Of a stretch of DNA of 64,000 nt, positions 53,787 to 62,623 are shown one piece after another. Within the stretch, counting starts at the first letter, position 1; each line of letters opens with the position of its first letter. The DNA is from Novipirellula herctigrandis (GTDB taxonomy: Bacteria; Planctomycetota; Planctomycetia; Pirellulales; Pirellulaceae): contig SJPJ01000001.1 of NCBI GenBank assembly GCA_007859835.1, positions 4,879,078 to 4,943,077 of the forward strand, read 5' to 3'. Made by a program: the position numbers and the translations under genes. Below the pieces are notes generated by a model, which was given only the letters and a program-made list of their open reading frames with translations, searched no databases and was not told the origin of the DNA.

Positions 53787-56363
53787 CTAGGATTCTTTGT
53801 TGTCCGTTTCCACCGAGTCACCTTCACCGGCACCGGCAGCAACGGTTTCTTCGGACGGTTCGGGTAGACCCCGCTTTTCGCCACGGAAGGTCAAACGGGT
53901 GGTCTTGCCATTCTCGTCCTTGAATCCATCGATCACGATCGTATCTTGACCTTCGAATGCACCACGGAGCAAATCCTCGCTCAACGGGTCTTCGATTCGC
54001 TGCTCGATTGCTCGGCGCAGTGGGCGAGCACCGTAATCGAGGTTGCTGCCCTTCTTGACCAAGAATTCCTTGGCGTCGTCGGTCAGAATGATTGACAAAC
54101 CACGGTCTTCCAATCGTTCGCGAACCTTCGACAATTCGTAATCGATCACAAGCTTCAAGTCTTCGGTAGTCAGGTGACGGAAAATGATCGTATCATCAAG
54201 CCGGTTCAAGAACTCAGGCCGGAAGACGCGTTCGATCTGGTCCATCACACGACTTTTCATTGAATCGTAGCTGGCATCGCCATCGGGTTTTTGGAATCCG
54301 AATGACGATTCATTCTTGATTGCTTCCGCACCGGCATTGGTCGTCATGATCAAGATCGTGTTTCGGAAGTCGACGTTGCGACCGAACGAGTCGGTCAAGC
54401 GACCTTCTTCCATGACTTGTAGCAGCATGTTGAAAACGTCTGGGTGAGCCTTTTCGATTTCGTCGAACAACACCACCGCGTACGGACGACGTCGAATCTT
54501 CTCGGTCAATTGGCCACCTTCTTCGTACCCGACAAATCCAGGAGGGGCACCAATTAATCGACTGACGTTGTGTTTTTCCATGTACTCGCTCATATCGATA
54601 TGAACCAGTGCATCGGCGTCACCGAACATGTATTCTGCAAGCGCTTTGGCCAACAACGTCTTACCGACACCAGTCGGTCCGGCGAAGATGAACGAACCGG
54701 TGGGTCGTTTTGGATCTTTCAAACCGCTACGACTTCGGCGAACCGCCTTGGCAATGGCCGTTACGGCTTGCTCTTGGCTAACGACTCGCTTGTGAAGCTC
54801 ATCTTCCATCTTCATCAGCCGCATGCTGTCTTCGGTCGACAACCGGGTCAACGGAATACCAGTCATCTTGCTAACGACTTCGGCGATCACTTCTTCGTCA
54901 ACGACTCCATCGATTTGCTGACTCTTTTCTCGCCACTGCTGGGTGATCGTATCCTTCTTCTTACGAAGTTTTTCGGCCTGATCACGGAGGTTAGCGGCTT
55001 TTTCGAAGTCTTGGTTGGCAACCGCGTCTTCTTTTTCCTTGTTCAGCTTTTCGACTTCTTCGTCGATCTCTTTTAAATCGGGTGGACGAGTCATCGTGCG
55101 AAGCCGCACTCGAGCACCTGATTCGTCGATCACATCGATTGCTTTGTCCGGTAGGCAACGAGCCGTGATGTACCGTTCGCTCATCTCCACGGCCGCAACG
55201 AGTGCGTCATCCGTGAATTGAACGCGGTGATGCTCTTCGTAACGCTCGCGAAGTCCCTTTAAGATTTCAACCGTTTCTTTTTTGCCAGTTGGCTCAACGA
55301 TGATTTCTTGGAATCGCCGTGCCAATGCGTTGTCCTTTTCGATGTACTTACGGTACTCGTCCAGTGTCGTGGCTCCGATGCATTGAATTTCACCTCGCGA
55401 GAGTGCGGGCTTCAGCACGTTCGCTGCGTCGATCGCGCCTTCGGCGCCACCGGCACCAACGAGCGTATGCAATTCGTCAATGAATAGGATCGTGTTTTTG
55501 ACTCGGCGAACTTCGGTCATCACCGCTTTGATACGTTCTTCAAATTGACCACGGTACTTGGTTCCCGCGACCATCATCGCAAGGTCAAGTACGACGATTC
55601 GTTTGTCGGCAAGAATTTCAGGGACTTCACCCGAAATGACTTGTTGTGCAAAACCTTCGACGATCGCGGTTTTGCCAACGCCCGCTTCCCCTAGAAGCAC
55701 AGGATTGTTTTTTGTTCGGCGGCAAAGAATTTGGATCGCTCGCTCGATTTCTCGTTCACGACCAATCACGGGGTCAAGTTCACCCTTCTTGGCCAATTCG
55801 GTTAAGTCACGGCCAAAACTATCGAGTGCCGGTGTCTTGCTTTTGCCGCTCTTACCCGAAGGACTTCCGCCGCCTTCGTTTTCGCCACTACGACCGCCTC
55901 GCTCGCCCACTTCGGCTCCTTCGAGACCATGGCCAAGAAGGTTCAAGACTTCTTCGCGAACGTCTTCGAGTTTCAGGCCGAGGTTCATCAGCACTTGGGC
56001 TGCGACCCCTTCCTGCTCTCGCAGCAACCCAAGCAGAATGTGCTCGGTGCCGACGTAGCTGTGGTTCAAATTACGAGCTTCTTCCATCGAGTATTCGATG
56101 ACTTTCTTCGCTCGTGGCGTTTGTGGCAATTTGCCAACGGTGACCATTTCCGGCCCGCTTTGAACTAATTTCTCCACCTCAAGCCGAATCTTTCGCAGAT
56201 CGACCTCCAAATTCTTCAGGACATTGGCAGCGACGCCACTCCCCTCTTTGACGAGGCCGAGCAAGATGTGCTCGGTTCCAATGTATTCGTGGTTAAACCG
56301 CTGAGCTTCCTGATTCGCCAATTGCATGACTTTTCGGGCACGGTCAGTAAATCGTTCGTACAT
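53787..56363 (-). CDS. clpC: ATP-dependent Clp protease ATPase subunit ClpC
   Basis: An 858-residue Hsp100 unfoldase. Two N-domain repeats ([59 protein letters not shown]) are followed by AAA-1 (Walker [11 protein letters not shown]), the UVR-containing M domain ([23 protein letters not shown]), AAA-2 ([12 protein letters not shown]) and the C-terminal D2-small domain. The acidic tail ([21 protein letters not shown]) is unremarkable. With ClpP it degrades unfolded proteins; clpP is not in the window. A strong terminator follows. Confidence 0.97.
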   Translation of the reverse strand: MYERFTDRARKVMQLANQEAQRFNHEYIGTEHILLGLVKEGSGVAANVLKNLEVDLRKIRLEVEKLVQSGPEMVTVGKLPQTPRAKKVIEYSMEEARNLNHSYVGTEHILLGLLREQEGVAAQVLMNLGLKLEDVREEVLNLLGHGLEGAEVGERGGRSGENEGGGSPSGKSGKSKTPALDSFGRDLTELAKKGELDPVIGREREIERAIQILCRRTKNNPVLLGEAGVGKTAIVEGFAQQVISGEVPEILADKRIVVLDLAMMVAGTKYRGQFEERIKAVMTEVRRVKNTILFIDELHTLVGAGGAEGAIDAANVLKPALSRGEIQCIGATTLDEYRKYIEKDNALARRFQEIIVEPTGKKETVEILKGLRERYEEHHRVQFTDDALVAAVEMSERYITARCLPDKAIDVIDESGARVRLRTMTRPPDLKEIDEEVEKLNKEKEDAVANQDFEKAANLRDQAEKLRKKKDTITQQWREKSQQIDGVVDEEVIAEVVSKMTGIPLTRLSTEDSMRLMKMEDELHKRVVSQEQAVTAIAKAVRRSRSGLKDPKRPTGSFIFAGPTGVGKTLLAKALAEYMFGDADALVHIDMSEYMEKHNVSRLIGAPPGFVGYEEGGQLTEKIRRRPYAVVLFDEIEKAHPDVFNMLLQVMEEGRLTDSFGRNVDFRNTILIMTTNAGAEAIKNESSFGFQKPDGDASYDSMKSRVMDQIERVFRPEFLNRLDDTIIFRHLTTEDLKLVIDYELSKVRERLEDRGLSIILTDDAKEFLVKKGSNLDYGARPLRRAIEQRIEDPLSEDLLRGAFEGQDTIVIDGFKDENGKTTRLTFRGEKRGLPEPSEETVAAGAGEGDSVETDNKES

Positions 56364-56700
56364 ATCAAATTATCTCGTTACGCAGGCTGTCAGACTGGCG
56401 ACTCGTTATCGCGACTAACTGTATAAGCAAACGGTACGCCACATCCGGTTAGCGTACAAAAATCGAATTGGACTAGCGGCGATTTGGTGAGATCCAAACG
56501 CGGGGTCTTTCGGGTTACGGTGGATTCTATCGGTTACGTCAAAGTCAGGGGATAGGCGTCTCGGGTGTGATAACAGTTAAAAACCCTTCATCTATGCCGA
56601 AACCCAGGAAAAACAGGAACAAGTTTTCCAAAACTCCACCGTTAAGTGGCACAAAAGCGGGACAGTTTGCGGTTTTTTTATGCAAGGTCAGTGGATTGGG
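56364..56700. other. Gap upstream of clpC
   Basis: About 340 bp between the TPR membrane gene (minus strand) and clpC (minus strand). It must hold the clpC promoter. No CIRCE-like or CtsR-like repeat was recognised by eye, and no gene was found. Confidence 0.4.
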
Positions 56701-57354
56701 TTATGCAGCCGCCGATCGCGAATCAGGCTGCACATCCAAATTCGCTGCTGAGTCTGTCAGATCGGCAGGATTGCTTGCATTCTGTTTCTCATTTTGGTCT
56801 GTTTTCGGATGTTCCTCTGATTCCGATTTCGCAGCTATTTGGCGTCTCAATCGCCTTCGCTCCGCATCCAATTCGACCCACCACGCATCGGCAACCTCGA
56901 GGCGACTGATTTCGCCGAGTAACAGGTCAGCATCCTCGTAACGACCCTGGTGCCGATAAACGGCACACAACATGATCAGTGCCGGCGGATCGCGAGGTTC
57001 AATTGCTAGCACTGTGGTGAGATAGTTCTCGCAGCTCTGCCACTCACCTTTTAGATAAGCCAAATGGGCGTCACCAAATCGATCGGGTTCCTCGCTGACG
57101 GTACGCGGGCTGATCAATTCCGGTAATTCACGAAGCCCTCGGGCGACGTAGTAGCCCCAAACGCCGAAGCCGACCAGGGTGCCCATCCAAAACAGCCCGC
57201 CGGACAACCAGTCAGGGTAAATCCAACCGACAATCAAGAATAGATTGACGGCTAGGGCGAAGCCAATCGCTAGCGGCAGCGACGCCAAACGGCCACGCCA
57301 CCAAATTTCCGGCAACCCCGGCCATAAACACGATAGATACAAGCTTGCACTCAT
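56701..57354 (-). CDS. Membrane protein with TPR repeat
   Basis: A 217-residue protein. Two membrane helices at the N-terminus (LPLAIGFALAVNLFLIVGWIY; GGLFWMGTLVGFGVWGYYVA) are followed by a cytoplasmic TPR-like segment (AHLAYLKGEWQSCENYLTTVLAIEPRDPPALIMLCAVYRHQGRYEDADLLLGEI) and a charged tail. The family is not recognised. Confidence 0.7.
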   Translation of the reverse strand: MSASLYLSCLWPGLPEIWWRGRLASLPLAIGFALAVNLFLIVGWIYPDWLSGGLFWMGTLVGFGVWGYYVARGLRELPELISPRTVSEEPDRFGDAHLAYLKGEWQSCENYLTTVLAIEPRDPPALIMLCAVYRHQGRYEDADLLLGEISRLEVADAWWVELDAERRRLRRQIAAKSESEEHPKTDQNEKQNASNPADLTDSAANLDVQPDSRSAAA

Positions 57355-57488
57355 AGCGAGTTTCTAAGCGGATTGCACTGTCCGAATCAAGGCTGAAAGG
57401 AGAATGCCGTTAGGGCTTTCGCTAGGCACTCACGTTGGTATTTGCTATTTTTCAGCTCGACTTTGCCTTTCTCTTTCGGAACTTCCCA

Positions 57489-58229
57489 ATGCTGAAACCA
57501 CGTCCTGCTCTCTACGGTTCACTTGATTGTATCGTTGTCGATGGCGGTGATTCCCCATCAATTCCCGTCGTCCTTTGTCACGGCTATGGTGCACCCGGCA
57601 CCGACTTGGCGGGTTTGGCATTCGAATGGATGTCGTTGCTGGGCGAGGATGCTGGACGATTTCGCTTTATTTTTCCTGCCGCTCCGTTGACACTTGCGGA
57701 ACTGGGGATGCCCGACGGACGGGCTTGGTGGCCGATCAACATGGCTCAATTGGCCGAATCGATCCAAGCGTCACGTTTCAGCGACATGCATGAGCACGAG
57801 CCCGACGGGATTACCGAAGCCCGTGAAAGTTTGTGCAAAGCAATTGCCGAAATCAAAGCGGAGTTGGGTGGTGAGTCGACTCAGCTTGTCCTTGGTGGAT
57901 TCTCCCAAGGAGCGATGCTTACGCTTGACGCGACCCTTCGTGGCCCGATCGATCCGCCGTCATTGCTGCTGCTCTACTCGGGAACGCTGATATGCAAAGA
58001 CGAGTGGGAAAAGGCGTTAACGAGACTTAACAACACACGTGTCTACCAAGCGCACGGTACATTCGACCCGATATTGCCTTACCCAAGTGCCGTCGAATTG
58101 TCGGAAATTCTCAAAAATGCGGGTGTGAAAGCCGAATTTCACGGATTCGAAGGACCGCACACGATCGATACCGACTCGATCATCCGGACGGCACAACTAC
58201 TGCGAGAACTTGTCGCCGAATCCCCGTAA
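57489..58229 (+). CDS. Carboxylesterase/phospholipase (alpha/beta hydrolase)
   Basis: About 246 residues of the phospholipase/carboxylesterase type. VVLCHGYGAPG is the oxyanion region, GGFSQGAMLTLDA the nucleophile elbow (Ser), GTFDPILPY the Asp position and GFEGPHTID the His. I chose the ATG at 57489 because it precedes the fold directly. Cytoplasmic, with no signal. It would hydrolyse small esters or lysophospholipids. Confidence 0.88.
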   Translation: MLKPRPALYGSLDCIVVDGGDSPSIPVVLCHGYGAPGTDLAGLAFEWMSLLGEDAGRFRFIFPAAPLTLAELGMPDGRAWWPINMAQLAESIQASRFSDMHEHEPDGITEARESLCKAIAEIKAELGGESTQLVLGGFSQGAMLTLDATLRGPIDPPSLLLLYSGTLICKDEWEKALTRLNNTRVYQAHGTFDPILPYPSAVELSEILKNAGVKAEFHGFEGPHTIDTDSIIRTAQLLRELVAESP

Positions 58230-58414
58230 AGAAGGAATCCCAATGAAGTTGGTCGGCAAGCGGCCAATTGATGGTTTTACCGGTCCCGGTCTACTGATTC
58301 ATGACAAAGTGGGCCAGGTTATCTGACTTCCCGATCGGAACTTACGCCATTTGGGTGGGTTTTACCGATAGAATTCTATTGCGTTTTAAACGTGATCTGT
58401 CCGGTAACTCCAAA

Positions 58415-59827
58415 ATGGGAACCTTACTCTTGCGACTCATCCTCTCCGTCAGCGTTTGTTGTTTTGCGTCAGGAATCTTGGCACTCGTTCCAGCGTCAGG
58501 AGAAGAAATCGTCAAAGATTGGCCCCACTGGCGTGGTCCTGACGGTTCCGGTGTCGCGGTTCATTCCAACCCGCCGACCACATGGAGTGAAACGGAAAAT
58601 ATCAAATGGAAGATCGATTTGCCCGGTGCTGGAAGCTCCACGCCAATCATTTTGGGTGACCGTATCTACGTTAGTACAGCAGTGAAGACCGAGCGAGTCG
58701 CCGAAGGAAATGCTGCGAGCGAAGCGTCGGCAACTACCGAAGTGGCACCCCAAGAACGCACCAGTGGTAATCGCCCCGGTCAACGTCGGCGTGGTGGCCG
58801 AGGCGGCTTTGGCGGCGGTCGATCGCCAACGAACTATTACGATTTCGTGGTGCTTGCCTTCGATCGTGCCACCGGCAAGGAAATTTGGCAAACGACAGTC
58901 ACCGAACAAATCCCACACGAATCCGGCCACAACACCAACACGTTTGCTTCCGCTTCGCCGGTCACCGACGGCGAGCGACTTTACGTCTCGTTCGGCTCGC
59001 GCGGGGTTTTCTGTTTGGACTTTGATGGCAAGCAACTTTGGGATGTCCAGCTCGGTAAAATGCAAACGCGAGCTCAATTCGGTGAGGGAAGTTCCCCAGC
59101 GGTACACGATGGAACTCTTGTTGTGCCTTGGGATCACGAAGGGGATTCGTTCATCGTCGCCCTCGATGCCAAAACGGGGAACGAAAAATGGCGAGTGGCC
59201 CGTGACGAGCAAACCACTTGGTCGACGCCGTTAATCACGGAATACGATGGCCGAATCCAAGTCGTCACCAACGGTACCACTCGAGTCCGCAGCTATGACC
59301 TTCACAACGGTGAACTGATTTGGGAATGTGGTGGTCAAGCAGGCAACCCCGTCCCGACCCCCGTCCGCTTTGAAGACAATGTCATCGTGATGACCGGGTA
59401 TCGTGGCAATGCGGTCTACTCGATCCCACTGAGTTCCCAAGGCGACATTACCGGCACCGATGCAATCACTTGGTACAATGAAGATGCCGCCCCATACGTC
59501 CCTTCCCCGGTTCTTTACAAAGGCCAACTTTACTTCGTTAAATCCAATAACGGTGTGTTGATATCGCGCGATGCGAAATCAGGCGAGGAGCTGATAGGGC
59601 AAACGCGTCTACAGGGCATTTCTATGATGTATGCGTCGCCGGTTGCTGCGGCCGACCATATCTTCTTCACTGGCCGCGACGGAACCACTTTGGTGATCAA
59701 ACACGGCAATGCTCTCGAGATCGTCGCCACCAACAAACTGGATGACGAGATTGATGCATCGGCTGCCATTGTGGATGACGAGATCTTTTTGCGTGGCAAA
59801 TCACATCTCTATTGCATCGCCAAATAG
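58415..59827 (+). CDS. Secreted PQQ-like beta-propeller protein
   Basis: About 470 residues from the ATG at 58415. A signal peptide (MGTLLLRLILSVSVCCFASGILALVPA) is followed by PQQ-like propeller blades (DWPHWRGPDGSGVAVHSNPPTTWSETENIKWKIDLPG; VVLAFDRATGKEIWQTTV; KTGNEKWRVARDEQTTW; DLHNGELIWECGGQ). An Arg/Gly-rich insert (GQRRRGGRGGFGGGRS, residues 122-137) lies between the first two blades and is unusual. The family is common in planctomycetes, and an enzymatic role is not shown. No catalytic calcium or quinone-ligand residues are certain. Confidence 0.9.
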   Translation: MGTLLLRLILSVSVCCFASGILALVPASGEEIVKDWPHWRGPDGSGVAVHSNPPTTWSETENIKWKIDLPGAGSSTPIILGDRIYVSTAVKTERVAEGNAASEASATTEVAPQERTSGNRPGQRRRGGRGGFGGGRSPTNYYDFVVLAFDRATGKEIWQTTVTEQIPHESGHNTNTFASASPVTDGERLYVSFGSRGVFCLDFDGKQLWDVQLGKMQTRAQFGEGSSPAVHDGTLVVPWDHEGDSFIVALDAKTGNEKWRVARDEQTTWSTPLITEYDGRIQVVTNGTTRVRSYDLHNGELIWECGGQAGNPVPTPVRFEDNVIVMTGYRGNAVYSIPLSSQGDITGTDAITWYNEDAAPYVPSPVLYKGQLYFVKSNNGVLISRDAKSGEELIGQTRLQGISMMYASPVAAADHIFFTGRDGTTLVIKHGNALEIVATNKLDDEIDASAAIVDDEIFLRGKSHLYCIAK

Positions 59828-59866
59828 CTGGCATATCAGGATTAGGGCCAGCTCCTATCGGCCAGC

Positions 59867-59900
59867 CGAAACCAATAGGCGGGCGAAACCAATAGGCGGG
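59867..59900. repeat. 17-bp perfect tandem duplication
   Basis: CGAAACCAATAGGCGGG occurs twice head to tail (59867-59883, 59884-59900) in the gap between the propeller gene and the convergent LPG-synthase-type gene. Confidence 0.85.
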
Positions 59901-59922
59901 CGGCGGAATGGGGCCCACTTCG

Positions 59923-60948
59923 CTAGCTGCTTTTGGTTTCAACATGTTCGGCAGCTTCGATGCTTTCTCGTTCCTCTGCGTTGGCGGTCCAATAAAATAG
60001 CGTGCCGATCACGGCCATGACCACCTTGACGATTTCAAAGACCAATGCGACCAGTGTTCCTGATGCGGTCGTTTTGGTCGCAGGAATGATTCGGTAAAGC
60101 CACTCGATGGCAGCTTCGTAAACACCTAGTCCCGCGGGAGTGATCGGAAGCGCCGCGGCAAGCATCCCGATTGGCACAATCACAAAATGGTCTAGCAACG
60201 TTGGTGGATCGAGGTACAAGCTTTTCGCAATCAGATACATACTGATCACCAATAGCGTGTGAACTCCCAAACTCATCACAATCGCAAAAAAGAAAGCGAT
60301 CGGATGACGATGAAACATACGCAGCGGTGCGCCCACTTTACCGATCAACGGTCCAACCCAACGCAATCGGCTTCCCCAGCGAACCAATCGATCGACCCCT
60401 TTGCCACCAAATACCAACACGCTGAGCACGACGGTCCCGACGCCGACCAGCACCGCGGCGACGAGTTTGATCTGGCCCAGCTGGTCGCGGTTTTCATCGC
60501 TCGAACCGGGCGGATCAGCAACCCACATGGCGATTGCGACCAACAATACCAACCCGAATAAACCGACACCGCGGTCAACAAACACCGACGCGACCGCTTC
60601 GATTCGTCTGCCTGGACGACGTTTTGCCAAGAAGATGGCTTTGAACAAATCGCCGCCCACACTGCCGGCCGAAATGAAATTGAACAAATAGCAAATCGAG
60701 CTGATTCGAAAAGCCTCGACCATGGATAGCGAAATTCCCTGGCACCGAACCAACATGCACCAACGAGCGAACGACAAACTGACGCCACAAAGTGCGACAA
60801 TCAGCGCGCAGGCGAGCAGCGCGTAATTCTTCGGCTGGAGCGATAATTGGGCCCAGTCGATATGGAAAAAGCCCAGCCATGTAATAATGGCCACAGGGAC
60901 AGCAAATTTTGCGGCAGTCCAAACGATCGTTTTCGCAGAAGGGTGCAT
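59923..60948 (-). CDS. Lysylphosphatidylglycerol-synthase-type transmembrane protein (UPF0104)
   Basis: About 341 residues with eight or more membrane helices. Conserved features of the LPG_synthase_TM family are present: ISSICYLFNFISAGSVGGDLFKAIFLAKR and LPITPAGLGVYEAAIEWLY. The soluble lysyl-transferase domain of true MprF is absent, so this is the flippase-like half alone. I chose the ATG at 60948 (HPSAKTIVWTAAKF). It may move lipids; the substrate is unknown. Confidence 0.88.
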   Translation of the reverse strand: MHPSAKTIVWTAAKFAVPVAIITWLGFFHIDWAQLSLQPKNYALLACALIVALCGVSLSFARWCMLVRCQGISLSMVEAFRISSICYLFNFISAGSVGGDLFKAIFLAKRRPGRRIEAVASVFVDRGVGLFGLVLLVAIAMWVADPPGSSDENRDQLGQIKLVAAVLVGVGTVVLSVLVFGGKGVDRLVRWGSRLRWVGPLIGKVGAPLRMFHRHPIAFFFAIVMSLGVHTLLVISMYLIAKSLYLDPPTLLDHFVIVPIGMLAAALPITPAGLGVYEAAIEWLYRIIPATKTTASGTLVALVFEIVKVVMAVIGTLFYWTANAEERESIEAAEHVETKSS

Positions 60949-61071
60949 GGCCAGCAGAATAATGGTCCGCGCCCAACTCTCCAAGCGGCAGAATGATAAA
61001 CTTGGGTGGAAAGCGATTTGCAGACGGTAAACGCCTTGGGGAATGTCCCCAATTCTGTTAGGACGAAGACC

Positions 61072-61569
61072 ATGAACGAAAAGAAAAACGAAGCCGATAT
61101 TCGAAAGAACGCTCAGATTGAAAGCGAAATAATTGCCAGCCGCGGGTACCGCTTGGCCGACGCAATAGGCCGGATGGGGGGCGAGCGGCTGTTAAAGGGA
61201 ACTTCGCCAGTTACGACAAAGCAGCGAGCGGAACTCGAAGTCGAACGCTATCTCGAACAAAATTTGATCGATACCGAAGGCGCCCTCGAAATCGTGCTGC
61301 TGCGGTGGTACCGAACCAGCGAGACGGTGTACCAATTTGGTTATGAAAAACCAATCGCGGCGCTTGCGGCATTAATCGACCAATTGATTAGCAACGAGCA
61401 GCTAAGACGCAATTTTGTCAACGATATCGATTCCCAGTGGGGTCGAATGTATCTCGAACGCCCTCATTTTGAAAAGCCCGACGCTCCCGCCGATCCCGAT
61501 GACCCCTATACCTACGAATCCGTGCGCATGAAACTGACTCGGCTTCGCGGTACGATCACAGCCGGGTAG
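61072..61569 (+). CDS. Cytoplasmic protein of unknown function
   Basis: About 165 residues from the ATG at 61072. It has no signal or membrane segment; it is charged and helical, with KAQIESEIIASRGYRLADAIGRMGG-like and QRAELEVERYLEQNLIDTEGALEIVLLRWYR segments. I do not recognise a family. It is divergent from the membrane gene before it. Confidence 0.6.
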   Translation: MNEKKNEADIRKNAQIESEIIASRGYRLADAIGRMGGERLLKGTSPVTTKQRAELEVERYLEQNLIDTEGALEIVLLRWYRTSETVYQFGYEKPIAALAALIDQLISNEQLRRNFVNDIDSQWGRMYLERPHFEKPDAPADPDDPYTYESVRMKLTRLRGTITAG

Positions 61570-61640
61570 TCAAGTTCGCTCTTTACGTCTCGTGGTTTGC
61601 TTTGGTACTTCCGGTATCCACCCATGGTCTCGGAGCAAGA

Positions 61641-62612
61641 ATGCAAACGCCACCTGATTATCAACGCCATCTTTTTGTGCTGACTGCTGTTTTAACGATA
61701 GTGAGTGGTGTTTTCGCTCAAGACTATAATCCGGCCGTCATTAATAGCCCGGTCGTGATTAACGACTCGATCCAGCAGCGTGTTTCCGGCAATACCGAAC
61801 GAGCGTACGGGGAGATACCGATAGAGCGTTATCGAAAAAGTTTCTACCAAGGCGCGGAAGTGCTTGGTGGGTATCTCGGTGGTCTTGGCGACAAAGCAGG
61901 CGGTATCGATACCACGTTCGAGGAGGCACGCGTTGCCTTTGGCGTGCCGCTTGGCAGTATGGATAACATCCTGGCGCTTCGCCCCTACTTTCGAGCAGAT
62001 CACTTACGCGGGCCGACCGTGATCGACGCACCCGAGTCGTTGTATAACACTGGCGTCTCGTTATTTAACCAAAAAAAATGGTCCGAACGGTTTTCATCCA
62101 CCTTGATGCTAACCCCTTCGATTCGCAGCGATTTCACAACAAGTAAAAACGCGTTTCGGTTATTTGGGCTAGGGCTAGTGAATTGGCAAAAGCGTCCCGA
62201 CTTGAGTCTTTCGCTCGGTGTGGTCTATCTCGGCCGATCCGACTTGCCTCTGCTGCCTGCGTTTGGTGCTACTTGGACTCCGACGCCATGGTGGAAATTC
62301 GATGCCATGTTACCGCGTCCACGAATCTCACGTCGACTCTGGAAAAACGGTGGTGAATCCGAAGGTTGGGCTTACTTTGGTGGAACGATTGGTGGCAACA
62401 CATGGGCTGTGACACGTGACAGTGGTGCCGATGATGAGTTGACGCTCAGCGATTTGCGATTGTTGTTTGGTTTGGAAGAAATCCGACAAGGGAATCGCGG
62501 AGGGTTCTTCGAAGCAGGCTACGCATTTAATCGATCGATTGAGTACGAGCAAACCGAAGAGGACATCGACTTGGACGACGCGTTATTCGTCCAAGCCGGA
62601 TTGAAATTCTAA
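61641..62612 (+). CDS. DUF6268-type outer-membrane beta-barrel protein
   Basis: About 323 residues with a signal (HLFVLTAVLTIVSGVFA). Alternating beta strands (LSLGVVYLGRSDLPLLPAFGATWTPTPWWKFDAMLPRPRISRRL; GGFFEAGYAFNRSIEYEQ) and the terminal aromatic strand ending ALFVQAGLKF fit an outer-membrane barrel. It resembles DUF6268. The start at 61641 is preferred to 61602 because the signal follows it closely. Its function is unknown. Confidence 0.8.
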   Translation: MQTPPDYQRHLFVLTAVLTIVSGVFAQDYNPAVINSPVVINDSIQQRVSGNTERAYGEIPIERYRKSFYQGAEVLGGYLGGLGDKAGGIDTTFEEARVAFGVPLGSMDNILALRPYFRADHLRGPTVIDAPESLYNTGVSLFNQKKWSERFSSTLMLTPSIRSDFTTSKNAFRLFGLGLVNWQKRPDLSLSLGVVYLGRSDLPLLPAFGATWTPTPWWKFDAMLPRPRISRRLWKNGGESEGWAYFGGTIGGNTWAVTRDSGADDELTLSDLRLLFGLEEIRQGNRGGFFEAGYAFNRSIEYEQTEEDIDLDDALFVQAGLKF

Positions 62613-62623
62613 GCACGTTTAAC

